Source: CAYQUC01 sp964514215 (GTDB lineage: Bacteria; Pseudomonadota; Gammaproteobacteria; UBA6429; Thiohalophilaceae). From it: DNA of 30,382 bases. The stretch lies in NCBI GenBank assembly GCA_964514215.1, contig CAZEPW010000045.1, positions 1 through 30,382 of the forward strand, given 5' to 3'. The notes beneath the pieces are model-generated. The model had not been told where the DNA came from. It did not search any database and saw only the letters and a program-made list of their open reading frames with translations. Positions 1-8,020 of the stretch are shown in pieces (positions within the stretch are counted from its first letter, which is position 1; every line of letters starts with the position of its first letter). Made by a program: the position numbers and the translations under genes.

Positions 1-263
1 CGCATAGTATTTTCGAACAGCAATAAATATTTTTCTTATCCCGAGTTCAGGTTAAATTACATTGCGTTAATTGTTTATTTTTTATACAGACACTATCAAA
101 TACAATCACCATTAATATTCACTCTAAAGCCCAACGATGACTTTTATTTTTAGTATCGACATCACACTATTCACCAATAATTTCCAAAAAAAAAGATACC
201 AAGCAGCATTTAATATAAACTTGAATAACAACTCGATATTTCATATTAGGCTGGACATATTCT
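1..263. other. Intergenic leader, no convincing gene
   Basis: AT-rich sequence with no frame that looks like a real protein. A short open frame from 137 overlaps the signal-peptide gene at 264 in another frame and has no recognisable features. A possible promoter for the downstream gene is TTGAAT (221-226), 17 bp, TATTAG (244-249), but it would leave almost no leader, so it is weak. Confidence 0.5.
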
Positions 264-1205
264 ATGACAATAAAACAAATCTTAATGCTATCGTCAGCAT
301 TGTTACTTACCATATCAAGCAGTTATGCTAATAGCAGTGCTATTGAAAAAAATACTATCACGCGTACTGGCAGCGAATTAACAATCAATTTTCAACTTCA
401 AAAAACCGCTGTCGAAAACGGCAGTATCTTATTGTTTATACAAGATTCAAAATGTAAATCATCATCTGAGCAGTTTTTTAAACTCACCGAATCACTAAGC
501 AATGTTACCAAACTATACGTTGATAAAATTGGCGAATCGGATGACGTTAAAGCCGATGCAAAATGCAGCGATAAATTTATATCAAATAGTTCGATTGATC
601 TGCGTATTTCTGATTATCTGCAAGTGATAGAATACTTACGCAGCAACGCTAATTGGTGGGATAAGAAACTCTATATCATTGGTGAATCGGAAGGAGGACT
701 CATCGCCGGTCTAGTTGCCGCGCACACTTCAGAAACCGTAAAACTTGCCATTATTAGTTTTGGTGGTGGCATGACGATGTCGGAATCGTGGATAACATCA
801 CTGACAAAAACAATGCTAGCAAAAGGCAAAAGTGTTGCTGAAATTGATGAACTAAAAATACAAGCAACTGAGTTTTTTAAAAACAAAATATCAGAATCAA
901 CCTCTGAACAAGAAATTGCATCAAATGTCACTTATAAGTGGTGGGCATCGGTGGTTGATGTTCGATTAAGCGATACATTATCCAAGGCTGAATTTCCTAT
1001 TTATATTGCACATGGAACGGATGACGTAAAAATACCAGTAGAGTCTGCTCAAAAAATATCGGATTTGTTTACTACGCTAGGCAAAGAGAACCTAACTTAC
1101 AATGAATATACCGGAACAATTGCTAAAATAAGTAGCTCTGATGTAGCCACACCATCAACAACAAACCCGGCTTTTACAGAAGCTTTAAATTGGTTAGTTA
1201 ACTAA
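264..1205 (+). CDS. Secreted alpha/beta-hydrolase-like protein (S9-like), degenerate active site
   Basis: 313 aa with an N-terminal signal peptide (hydrophobic residues 6-19, likely cleavage after SSYA, about residue 22), so probably periplasmic. The alpha/beta-hydrolase fold is suggested by a nucleophile elbow G-E-S-E-G-G (Ser142) and an acid-loop motif HGTDD (Asp253/254). Two features usually conserved in this prolyl-oligopeptidase-like group look lost: the oxyanion-hole segment, often QGSGC, reads QDSKC (residues 60-64), and no histidine follows the acid loop where the catalytic His is expected (residues 280-313 contain none). It may be a weak enzyme or a binding protein. It is a single gene, preceded by a weak GGA Shine-Dalgarno and followed by a hairpin terminator. 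Fold is fairly sure; substrate unknown. Confidence 0.7.
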   Translation: MTIKQILMLSSALLLTISSSYANSSAIEKNTITRTGSELTINFQLQKTAVENGSILLFIQDSKCKSSSEQFFKLTESLSNVTKLYVDKIGESDDVKADAKCSDKFISNSSIDLRISDYLQVIEYLRSNANWWDKKLYIIGESEGGLIAGLVAAHTSETVKLAIISFGGGMTMSESWITSLTKTMLAKGKSVAEIDELKIQATEFFKNKISESTSEQEIASNVTYKWWASVVDVRLSDTLSKAEFPIYIAHGTDDVKIPVESAQKISDLFTTLGKENLTYNEYTGTIAKISSSDVATPSTTNPAFTEALNWLVN

Positions 1206-1227
1206 CCTTTTTGATAATAAGATACCT

Positions 1228-1269
1228 GTCATTCCTGCGTTTATTTGCTAGGAATGACGAGTATTTTTT
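1228..1269 (+). terminator. REP-like hairpin and T-run after the 264-1205 gene
   Basis: A perfect 9-bp inverted repeat, GTCATTCCT (1228-1236) and AGGAATGAC (1250-1258), with a 13-nt loop is followed by GAGTATTTTTTAC. It fits a rho-independent terminator. The arms also resemble the GTCATTCC...GGAATGAC core of REP-type palindromes common in proteobacterial intergenic DNA; that link is by resemblance only. Confidence 0.6.
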
Positions 1270-1332
1270 ACTATTTAAAGGTAATTAATTTTAGATCGGT
1301 AACATAAAAAAGTAACGCAAACTTATATTTTT

Positions 1333-1371
1333 GAGGATTTAACTCTAGATTCCGGCTCAAAATACTACCGG
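1333..1371 (+). repeat. Intergenic repeat copy 1
   Basis: About 39 bp with core TTTAACTCTAGATTCCGG, then CTCAAAA, ACT and ACCGG. It matches copy 2 (1393-1434) with few substitutions and one 2-bp indel; the copies start 60 bp apart. A diverged third copy lies at 22531-22558. It lies in the 238-bp gap between two convergent genes. Confidence 0.65.
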
Positions 1372-1392
1372 TATAACGATTACTTTAAAGTT

Positions 1393-1434
1393 TAAGAATT
1401 TAACCCTAGATTCCGACTCAAAACACTCTACCGG
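1393..1434 (+). repeat. Intergenic repeat copy 2
   Basis: Second copy of the element at 1333-1371: core TTTAACCCTAGATTCCGA, then CTCAAAA, ACTCT and ACCGG. It ends 9 bp before the stop codon of the leftward hydrolase gene. It could act on mRNA 3' ends or be the remains of a small mobile repeat; the sequence does not decide. Confidence 0.65.
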
Positions 1435-1443
1435 AAAACCAGT

Positions 1444-2313
1444 TTATTTGGGGTTTACTTTACTTTTGGGAAATTGATTATTGAGCATGTCTTTTAAATG
1501 CTCAACAAAGATAGCCCTATTTTCTTTCACTGAAAAAATATTAATGTGTTTAACTTTTTTTAATGTCCAAAAATATTTTGGTTTTTTAGCTGCTTTGAAT
1601 AAAGTCTGGCCATGAAAATACGGTATCACCTCATCATCAACACTGTGAATAATTAATACCGGGATAGGACTAATTTTAGGTATAGCTTCGATTGGCGGAT
1701 ATTCATTTGAGATAGTGTAAGACAATGGCCATTGCAGAGCCCATGTTATCCAAGAACTATTTAGAAAATCTTGCGCTATATTTCGATAACTCGTAAAACT
1801 ACTATCTGCAACGATACCCTTTATATTACTTTTATAATTCGATTCCGTTAAAGCGTATAACGATATTGCAGCCCCCAAACTTTGACCAAAAATAATAATT
1901 TTATCTTTGTCGATATTCGGATTTTTAACTAACCATTCAAGCGCAGAGTGAAAATCTTGTTGCACACCAGACAAACTAGGGTCGCCTTCTGATTGACCAT
2001 AACCTTGGTAATCAAATAAAAAAACATTAAAACCAAAATACGGTAACCAAAAAACACTATTAATATGTGCTGTGATGTTTTGAGCATTACCATGTAAAAA
2101 TAATATCGTGCCATAACTAATCGGCTTTCGACTGGGTAAAAACCAGCCATGTAATTTTATATTATTTTCTGTTTTAAAATAGACATCCTGATATTGAACA
2201 TCATTTTTTTTGGGATCAATATACTGAATATCGGTTGGTTGGAAAATAAGCCCGGTGCACGAGCTTAAAATAAAACAAAAACTTAATAATAATAAATGTG
2301 TTCTAGCTAGCAT
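1444..2313 (-). CDS. Lipoprotein alpha/beta hydrolase (BEM46/YfhR-like)
   Basis: 289 aa. The N-terminus is a lipoprotein signal with lipobox L-S-S-C (Cys19), so the mature protein is membrane-anchored in the envelope. The hydrolase core is complete: oxyanion HGN (residues 74-76), nucleophile elbow GQSLG (Ser145), acid loop HSVDDEV (Asp226/227) and a catalytic His in LKKVKH (His256). The family is the serine-hydrolase group around BEM46/YfhR (often annotated as alpha/beta hydrolase or S33-like); natural substrates are mostly unknown. Its ATG overlaps the stop of the upstream Lnb-like gene by one base (TAATG), so the two are almost certainly translationally coupled. Neighbouring a probable acyltransferase makes a lipid or acyl-ester substrate plausible, but that is inference. 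Confidence 0.85.
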   Translation of the reverse strand: MLARTHLLLLSFCFILSSCTGLIFQPTDIQYIDPKKNDVQYQDVYFKTENNIKLHGWFLPSRKPISYGTILFLHGNAQNITAHINSVFWLPYFGFNVFLFDYQGYGQSEGDPSLSGVQQDFHSALEWLVKNPNIDKDKIIIFGQSLGAAISLYALTESNYKSNIKGIVADSSFTSYRNIAQDFLNSSWITWALQWPLSYTISNEYPPIEAIPKISPIPVLIIHSVDDEVIPYFHGQTLFKAAKKPKYFWTLKKVKHINIFSVKENRAIFVEHLKDMLNNQFPKSKVNPK

Positions 2314-4235
2314 TAATAATACCAGTTTAAACTCGCTTTAATTTCATTTTGTGTCTTATCTTTTACGCCTTCTTGTAACCAATTAAGCCGAATGGATTGA
2401 TTCTTTGATAAGGAAAAACTTTGGCCAAGCTCTATTTTTTGATACGTTAGATCATTATTATTATCATAATATTGCGTTGTGGTATCAAGCCATACTTTCC
2501 AATCTGATGTTGGCTGCCATAATAAACCAAGATTAGGTCCAATTGCTGCTGAAACTGCATCTTTAAACCGGCGATGCATTAATACCGTTGATTCAATTAA
2601 AGCATAAACACGCAAAGAATCAACTAATTGATAACTCACCCCAGCACCGCCATTAAGATTAAACACCAAGGTATTACTATCGTTTAATACTGGCAAACGG
2701 CGGTAACTAATATTAAACTTCCAACTAATGGGTTTAAAAAATTGAGTCCGTGCTTTAAGTGAATAAATACTAAAAAAATCAAATTTTTGCAAATAAATTT
2801 TATCGCGATTTGTATTTATTCTGGCGAAAATATCTAAAAAATTAATTTGTAAACCATCCACAAAACCATCATTACTATCCAGCAAATCATGATAAGCGGG
2901 ACGCCAATTCAGTTCGATAAAATCTTGGTTTGCTCTACTGCCATATGAATAGATTAACCGCGCAGATTGATGCCCCTGCTCAGGACGAATTTTAGGCTGC
3001 TTCGCAGCAGGGATATTAATTGAAGAATCTAATTTATTTCTGGCTTTAAGTAATCTTAATGAGCGTTTTGCATATTCAGCTCGAGCAAGCTCATTTGATT
3101 TATACTTGTATTGCAGATAATTATAGGCGATTTCCAGAATATAAATTTTATCGTGTTCATTTAATAATTTAAATTTTGCGTCGGCAGGTGTTTTACTGCC
3201 AGCCACCAAATCTAAAATTAAAGGTAGATTTTTTCCTGAAAAATTTTCAAGTTGGTATTTTAAATTAGTGAGTAATGAGGGCCGATAGTGTATTTTTTTA
3301 ATTAAATTCTTGTTAGCGATAACACGCACAGTATCTGCCGGTATCACGTCAATGGGAAATTCAGCGGCTAAATCTAAACCGGGTCTCGCCACGTCTAACA
3401 AAGCCAATAACTGATAAGAGCAATTTTCATCAAGAAAATAATAATCAAAAATCGTGGATCGTAACTCCCACATGTGTTGTAACATGCGGTTGGATTCTTC
3501 TGGCGTTAAATCCAGTTCATATTCCCATATATCTCGGTTTTCAAGATCGTTATATTCATTCACCTTATCGTAATACGGTATGATTGAAAATAAACCGGGA
3601 TAACCTCCGGCTAAGCCTTTTACTGCAAATGCTAAGCCATTTGTCTCATTGGTATTTGCGGCATACGTAATTGCATAGGAGGTTAGATAATTCTTTTGTT
3701 TTGATTCAGCTTGATCCACCCGTAATAATGTATGGCCAAACATTGAGCCAGGGTTGTTTATATAAGCCGAAGGAAAAGCCAATGTTACGCTGTGCGGATT
3801 AATTGACGATATCCATTTATCATATTCAGGGCATTGAACCTCGGGCAATTCATTTTGAATACCGGGTAATTTATCAATCAACCAATTTTTACGCGCGACA
3901 AACAAGCATTGAGGGTGTTTATTTGGGTTTTTAATTAAAACAGGTTTAAACATCGCGGGTATTGTTGCGAGTAATTCTGCTTTTGGATCGAACTTTCCAT
4001 TGTTATCAAAAAAGAAATTAAAACTATCTGCCTGACTGGTATAACCGCTACTCAAATTATTTGGACGATAGTGCAACAAATCGCGCCAAGCAGATTGCTC
4101 GTGCAATTTTAATTTTAGCGATAGGTCAACAAATGACTGAATCTTTTTACTGCGGCTGTCAGCAAAAACATATTGAATGGAAAAATTGTTTAAAATGAAT
4201 AAAAATACTATTGAAATGTTGGTCAGCTTGCCCAT
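2313..4235 (-). CDS. Lnb/DUF4105-domain periplasmic protein with C-terminal barrel-like domain
   Basis: About 640 aa with a signal peptide ending near VFADS. The middle carries the DUF4105 domain (Pfam PF13387, now called the Lnb N-terminal periplasmic domain after a lipoprotein N-acyltransferase): NPGSMFGHTLLRVD with the conserved His (about 168) and LDENCSYQLLALLD with the conserved Cys (about 272), the likely catalytic pair. Two further cysteines (about 110 and 135) could form a disulfide. The last 220 residues alternate polar and hydrophobic positions and end in NWYY, like an outer-membrane beta-strand domain. Start: ATG at 4235 is chosen; a GTG lies directly in front at 4238. First gene of a pair with the lipoprotein hydrolase. 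The family assignment is strong; acyltransferase activity here is inferred. Confidence 0.8.
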   Translation of the reverse strand: MGKLTNISIVFLFILNNFSIQYVFADSRSKKIQSFVDLSLKLKLHEQSAWRDLLHYRPNNLSSGYTSQADSFNFFFDNNGKFDPKAELLATIPAMFKPVLIKNPNKHPQCLFVARKNWLIDKLPGIQNELPEVQCPEYDKWISSINPHSVTLAFPSAYINNPGSMFGHTLLRVDQAESKQKNYLTSYAITYAANTNETNGLAFAVKGLAGGYPGLFSIIPYYDKVNEYNDLENRDIWEYELDLTPEESNRMLQHMWELRSTIFDYYFLDENCSYQLLALLDVARPGLDLAAEFPIDVIPADTVRVIANKNLIKKIHYRPSLLTNLKYQLENFSGKNLPLILDLVAGSKTPADAKFKLLNEHDKIYILEIAYNYLQYKYKSNELARAEYAKRSLRLLKARNKLDSSINIPAAKQPKIRPEQGHQSARLIYSYGSRANQDFIELNWRPAYHDLLDSNDGFVDGLQINFLDIFARINTNRDKIYLQKFDFFSIYSLKARTQFFKPISWKFNISYRRLPVLNDSNTLVFNLNGGAGVSYQLVDSLRVYALIESTVLMHRRFKDAVSAAIGPNLGLLWQPTSDWKVWLDTTTQYYDNNNDLTYQKIELGQSFSLSKNQSIRLNWLQEGVKDKTQNEIKASLNWYY

Positions 4236-4284
4236 CACTAGTTATTTCTTTTCGGGCTAAATTTTTGCATGCTTAAACTTCTTC

Positions 4285-4319
4285 TAATAAAAAACCCGGC
4301 GTAACGAAACCACCGGGTT
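4285..4319 (-). terminator. Rho-independent terminator of the DUF3015 gene
   Basis: Read leftward: AACCCGG (4319-4313), 13-nt loop, CCGGGTT (4299-4293), then a run of T to about 4287. It lies 25 bp past the stop of the DUF3015 gene and 50 bp before the Lnb-like gene, so it separates the two although they share a strand. Confidence 0.8.
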
Positions 4320-4344
4320 GATATGCTATTTAATTAAATACTAA

Positions 4345-4830
4345 TTAAACAGTATAAGGTGCTAATTTTTCATTGTTAGCCATAACTTTACCTAAGCTAG
4401 CAATAACTTCTTTCACAGTTGAATTTTCTGAAGCAAAAATTGCATCAAAATTTTCACGTGTAGTGCTGAAAAAAGTAGCTTTATCTTGCTCAGCGATACC
4501 CATTAAGTTAGCCATTGTATCTAAAGATTCGCCTTTACCTACAGCCATATCATGAGAAACTTTATCGAAATTAGCAGCCATAAATGTTGATAATGCAGCA
4601 GATGATTTAACAACACCATCTTTAGAACAACCAGCAGTACCAGAAGTAATACCAAAAGTTTGGTTACCTGATGTACCATTTGTTGTAGCAGCCATTACCT
4701 GTGAAGGTATTCCGGTTTTGCCATTAAATACTATTGAACCCCAACCACAACCAACGTTGTTTTCACCAGCAGCGTTAGCAGCACTGATACTTGCGATTGT
4801 TAAAACTGATGCAACTAATAATTTTTTCAT
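4345..4830 (-). CDS. DUF3015 family secreted protein
   Basis: 161 aa with a classical signal peptide cut after ANAA (about residue 21). The mature part begins with the family's cysteine/glycine segment (NVGCGWGS, second Cys in TAGCSKDG, likely a disulfide) and continues to a C-terminal helical half. This matches DUF3015 (PF11220), a periplasmic family of unknown function. GGAG lies 8 nt before the ATG. It has a strong terminator, clean codon use and a long upstream region, which suggests an independent, well-expressed unit. From memory, DUF3015 genes often sit next to DUF4105 genes in gammaproteobacteria, so the two may act in one envelope process; that is not shown here. Confidence 0.85.
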   Translation of the reverse strand: MKKLLVASVLTIASISAANAAGENNVGCGWGSIVFNGKTGIPSQVMAATTNGTSGNQTFGITSGTAGCSKDGVVKSSAALSTFMAANFDKVSHDMAVGKGESLDTMANLMGIAEQDKATFFSTTRENFDAIFASENSTVKEVIASLGKVMANNEKLAPYTV

Positions 4831-5176
4831 TTTATAACTCCATTTGTAATCTAAATAATTAATTTAGTTTGTACCCAAAAATAAAATTTTAAGCGAGTTT
4901 GAATTATCGTATGAATTACCCAGTATGTCTAATTTGTTATATAAAAATTTTGAAATGATTATTTATAGTGTGAAATAATCTTAATTAAACCTTATCAGAC
5001 TAAAATTAATGGCATTTCGTATAGTATAACTTAACAAATCATTGAATAACCGAGTATCGACACCGATAATCTACCTGAGCCTAACATTCATTTCAGTAGC
5101 CCTTTATGAGTATATCTATTGCTTATTTTATAGGCACATTTTCGACATGTATTTTTCCAATTAAATAACAACAAGT
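4831..5176 (-). promoter_or_regulatory. Long upstream region of the DUF3015 gene with a weak promoter candidate
   Basis: 346 bp without a gene. Leftward, TTAGAC (4932-4927), 18 bp and GATAAT (4908-4903) is a possible sigma-70 promoter about 70 nt before the DUF3015 start. I see no terminator hairpin after the PPOX gene (stop at 5177) and no conserved small open frame. Confidence 0.35.
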
Positions 5177-6097
5177 TTATTTATTTAAAAATGGTGAAAA
5201 CTCTAAAAGCTCGCTATCGATAGATAATGCTGATTTAATATACAAAGCATATTTCAGTGTTAACTTAATTTGTCTGCCCGTATGATGGGTCGGCTCAAGT
5301 ATTTTAACCGAACAGGCAAGTTGCACGGTATCGCCTGTTTCAAAATCAATAAAGAGTAAACCCGCTACAGGGTTACTACGCATATTACCTAAACTCATAA
5401 AAAAATTATTACCATTGTAGTCATCGAAACTAAGGCTATGGTCGCTGTCGATTCGAACAAAACCGGGTTTACCACCACGATGTGAAATATCAACACCAAA
5501 GTGCATCGCGTGTTTGTCCTCTGGATACGAACTTGCAATGAAAAAAGTATCCACTGATGAAATTAATTGTTTTATCTGCGAATTCAAAAATTCAGCTCGT
5601 TGTATCGATTTATCGGCCACAATACGCGCATTAACCTCAAAAGATTTAATATCTCTAACTTGAATGTATTTTGGACAATTACCAAAGGCTTTATTGATAG
5701 CAATAATAACACTTTTATCATGACTTGCTTTTACCACTCCAGACATTCGATTACGTCGACGTGACTCGAACTCTAAGCCCAGAAAACCTAACTGGCTGCC
5801 ACAGGTTAAATTATTGTTAATTGGATCGCCAACGATATACTGCCCCTGTAAACGCACTTGAGTGTTATCCAGCACTTGAATAAACCCCGGACTTCCTGTC
5901 ATTACAGATGCCCAGGGTTGTCCTTCATTATCGACAGAGGCTACAAATAGCATTTTTAGCCCTATATAAAAGTCCTGTTGCTGCTGGGTTAATTGCTCAT
6001 GGATCATAGCCGGTGCAAAACTCGCAACTGATTCAACAACTCCAGACTTTTGTTGAAAATACAGTTCACCCGAATGAAAAATACCAACTTTATCCAT
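5177..6097 (-). CDS. PPOX-class FMN-binding split-barrel protein
   Basis: 306 aa, cytoplasmic, no signal or membrane segments. The segment from about residue 45 (LKMLFVASVDNEGQPWASV then TGSPGF) is the start of the pyridoxamine-phosphate-oxidase-like FMN-binding split barrel. A second, similar half begins near residue 180 (VDTFFIASSYPED then HRGGKPGFVRI and NNFFMSLGN), so the protein looks like a duplicated split barrel as in COG3576-type proteins. Such proteins bind flavin or related cofactors and reduce various substrates; the true substrate is unknown. It starts 15 bp after the GST gene and shares its TetR-controlled promoter, which points to detoxification of an electrophile or oxidant. 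Confidence 0.8.
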   Translation of the reverse strand: MDKVGIFHSGELYFQQKSGVVESVASFAPAMIHEQLTQQQQDFYIGLKMLFVASVDNEGQPWASVMTGSPGFIQVLDNTQVRLQGQYIVGDPINNNLTCGSQLGFLGLEFESRRRNRMSGVVKASHDKSVIIAINKAFGNCPKYIQVRDIKSFEVNARIVADKSIQRAEFLNSQIKQLISSVDTFFIASSYPEDKHAMHFGVDISHRGGKPGFVRIDSDHSLSFDDYNGNNFFMSLGNMRSNPVAGLLFIDFETGDTVQLACSVKILEPTHHTGRQIKLTLKYALYIKSALSIDSELLEFSPFLNK

Positions 6098-6112
6098 GAC
6101 TCCCCCTTATCT

Positions 6113-6724
6113 TTAGCTAGCCAATTTAACAGGTGATTTATCCATCGCAACAAATCCGGTTAGGTTTTCCACTCGCGTTAACCACGCATTAATATTGGGA
6201 TATGATGCTAATGAAACATCCCCCTCAGGTGCATGGGCGATATAGCTATAAGCAGCGATATCCGCAATACTCACTGCATCAAGTGCTAACCATTGCCGCC
6301 CGTTAAGATGCTGGTCTATAATTTTTAATATTAAATGACTTTGTTCGATAAGCTGTTGATGATCTAACTCGGCACCAAAAACATTCACCAACCTTGCTGC
6401 TGCTGGCCCGGTTGATAATTCTTTAGTGGCAATGGCTAACCATTCTTGAATGCGGGCAATTGAGTTCGCATCTTGCGGATACCATGTTGAATCATATTGT
6501 GTTGCGAGGTAACACAAGATAGCCACAGAATCACGTATTACAAAACCATCATCGTCTAATACGGGTATTTGCTGCAATGGATTGATTTTAGTAAAAGCGG
6601 CTTCTAAATGCTCACCTTGATCGAGCTTTACGTGGATACTTTGATATTCTAACTTTAACAACGACAACATTAATCTAATTCGATGCGCGTGACCGGACAA
6701 TGGAAAATCGTATAACTTGATCAT
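6113..6724 (-). CDS. Glutathione S-transferase
   Basis: 203 aa. N-terminal thioredoxin-fold domain: beta strand IKLYDFPLSGHAHRIRLML (Ser10 is a candidate catalytic residue), the cis-proline motif QQIPVLDDDG, and the glutathione gamma-glutamyl binding segment IRDSVAI. The C-terminal all-helical domain follows from about residue 88, with LDAVSIADIAAYSY as the N-capping/hydrophobic staple region. Full length for a GST. First gene of a two-gene operon with the PPOX protein. Its promoter carries two palindromes that fit a TetR operator, so it is probably induced when the divergent TetR protein binds its ligand. Enzyme class is secure, substrate not. Confidence 0.9.
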   Translation of the reverse strand: MIKLYDFPLSGHAHRIRLMLSLLKLEYQSIHVKLDQGEHLEAAFTKINPLQQIPVLDDDGFVIRDSVAILCYLATQYDSTWYPQDANSIARIQEWLAIATKELSTGPAAARLVNVFGAELDHQQLIEQSHLILKIIDQHLNGRQWLALDAVSIADIAAYSYIAHAPEGDVSLASYPNINAWLTRVENLTGFVAMDKSPVKLAS

Positions 6725-6761
6725 AGCTAACTCCTATTAATTTTAATTTTCTTAAATAAAC

Positions 6762-6777
6762 TATACAGATCTGTATA
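6762..6777. promoter_or_regulatory. TetR-type operator 1 (perfect palindrome)
   Basis: TATACAGATCTGTATA is a 16-bp perfect palindrome just downstream of the expected GST transcription start (about 6782). It shares the half-site CTATACAGA with operator 2; the two centres are 32 bp apart, about three helical turns. Confidence 0.75.
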
Positions 6778-6788
6778 ACACAAAACAA

Positions 6789-6816
6789 ACTATAACAGAC
6801 AAGTCTGTATAGTCAA
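6789..6816 (-). promoter_or_regulatory. GST-PPOX promoter overlapped by TetR-type operator 2
   Basis: Leftward promoter: -35 TTGACT (6816-6811), 16-bp spacer, -10 TATAGT (6794-6789). An imperfect palindrome spans 6789-6813, arms ACTATAACAGAC and GTCTGTATAGT around AA, and so covers the whole promoter. A repressor here would block RNA polymerase directly. Confidence 0.7.
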
Positions 6817-6924
6817 GATGAAAAATACATTTATATTTACCTAATAAATTCAACTGGTTAAAATATTACAGGTCTATGAATACTACGAAACATCACTTTA
6901 GATGGATAAATGTAGACAGAATAG

Positions 6925-6930
6925 TATAAT
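6925..6930 (+). promoter_or_regulatory. Probable -10 box of the tetR-like gene
   Basis: TATAAT (consensus) lies 36 bp before the regulator's ATG. No good -35 is seen at the normal distance. It does not overlap the two palindromes, so autoregulation is not evident. Confidence 0.4.
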
Positions 6931-6965
6931 ATTAGGATAAGTAATATACAATTAGGCACTCAATT

Positions 6966-7565
6966 ATGGCATCGGCAAAACGCGACCTTTTAGTAGACAC
7001 CGCACTGGATCTTTTCACCAAAAATGGTTATCGAGCAACAGGAATTGATAAAATTCTTGCTGAATCGGGCGTTGCCAAAATGACGATGTATAAACACTTT
7101 AAATCAAAGGACGAGCTAATCATTGCGGCACTGCGTAAACGTGATGAACTATTTTCTACAGATCTAACTCAAAAAATGCAAAGCCTAGTCGAGCAGCAAA
7201 ACTGTGATCCGCGCATTAAAAAGTTAATGGCTTTTTTTGATGCTGTGCATTTATGGATAAAGAGTGATGCTTTTTATGGTTGTAACTTTATCAATGCGAG
7301 CATTGAGTTTAAGCGTGAAGACGATCCGATTCATGTTGCCGCATCAGCCCATAAAAAACTAGTGATTCAAAAAATTCAAGAATTACTGGTTGAATTACAT
7401 TTGACTGATACCACTTATGTCGCACGTAGCATACACATGCTAATAGAAGGAGCAATTGTAATGGCTGTCACCATTGGCGATAAAAATTCAGCCTTACAAG
7501 CAAAAGATAATGCCATAAAAATTTTAAAAAGTTACGATATATCCCCGCCGTTAGCGGCTAGTTAA
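6966..7565 (+). CDS. TetR/AcrR family repressor
   Basis: 199 aa. The N-terminal TetR helix-turn-helix is clear: LLVDTALDLFTKNGYRATGI, then DKILAESGVAKMTMYKHFKSKDELI with recognition helix about residues 34-45. The C-terminal ligand domain contains FYGCNFINASIEF (Cys about 100), a segment common in one group of TetR ligand domains; this cysteine could be a site for electrophiles, which is speculation. Divergent from the GST-PPOX operon, whose promoter carries two matching palindromes, so local repression is likely. The ATG follows a modest AGG. Convergent with the MerT-like gene 25 bp downstream. Confidence 0.9.
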   Translation: MASAKRDLLVDTALDLFTKNGYRATGIDKILAESGVAKMTMYKHFKSKDELIIAALRKRDELFSTDLTQKMQSLVEQQNCDPRIKKLMAFFDAVHLWIKSDAFYGCNFINASIEFKREDDPIHVAASAHKKLVIQKIQELLVELHLTDTTYVARSIHMLIEGAIVMAVTIGDKNSALQAKDNAIKILKSYDISPPLAAS

Positions 7566-7590
7566 TAAAACCGCAATTAAATATTATCAT

Positions 7591-8001
7591 TTAAATATCA
7601 AGCCATATTCTAATCGGTAACAATATATAAGCTGCAAAAAAACCTATGCCCCAAATCGTAACTGAACTCCAATAGATTCTTTTATTCCACTTGTGAGCTG
7701 TAGAACAAGCTTCGGCTAAAGCTTTATCCGTTGGACAAGCACGTCCTGGACGAAACATAAACCAGCCAGAAATGGCCATCATAATACCTGAAAATGCAAA
7801 TATCCAAATTTTATTTTGTGTCACTACAATTAAAAATGGAAAAGCACTAGTCATTGCCACTACTGTACTGCCCAAGCCTAAAGTCACTAAAATAATAGGC
7901 AAGGCACAACATAGAAGTGTCCCCGTGGTGGTAAACAAAGTAAAAATAGTAATGCTTTTTTCTTTTAAATTATCTTTAATCACAACAGTTTCATTACTCA
8001 T
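7591..8001 (-). CDS. MerT-like inner-membrane metal transporter
   Basis: 136 aa with about four hydrophobic segments (roughly 19-40, 43-61, 65-83, 109-131). The cysteine pattern is that of MerT, the mercuric-ion importer: a vicinal pair in the first membrane helix (LLCCALP, Cys31-Cys32) and a second spaced pair in the loop between helices 3 and 4 (Cys89 and Cys99 in RACPTDKALAEACS). In MerT these pass Hg(II) from MerP across the membrane. Here it is the third gene of an operon after an outer-membrane channel and a MerP-like protein, 19 bp after the latter. There is no MerA in the window, so the ion may not be mercury, or reduction may be encoded elsewhere. GGGA precedes the ATG. Confidence 0.7.
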   Translation of the reverse strand: MSNETVVIKDNLKEKSITIFTLFTTTGTLLCCALPIILVTLGLGSTVVAMTSAFPFLIVVTQNKIWIFAFSGIMMAISGWFMFRPGRACPTDKALAEACSTAHKWNKRIYWSSVTIWGIGFFAAYILLPIRIWLDI

Positions 8002-8020
8002 CTAAAATTCCCATCAAAAT

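Noticed and set aside
137..331. Small gene before the first hydrolase
   Set aside because: It overlaps the signal-peptide gene in another frame, has no Shine-Dalgarno and no recognisable protein features.
1333..1434. CRISPR array
   Set aside because: Only two imperfect copies with one spacer, no cas genes and repeat copy elsewhere in a single-copy form.
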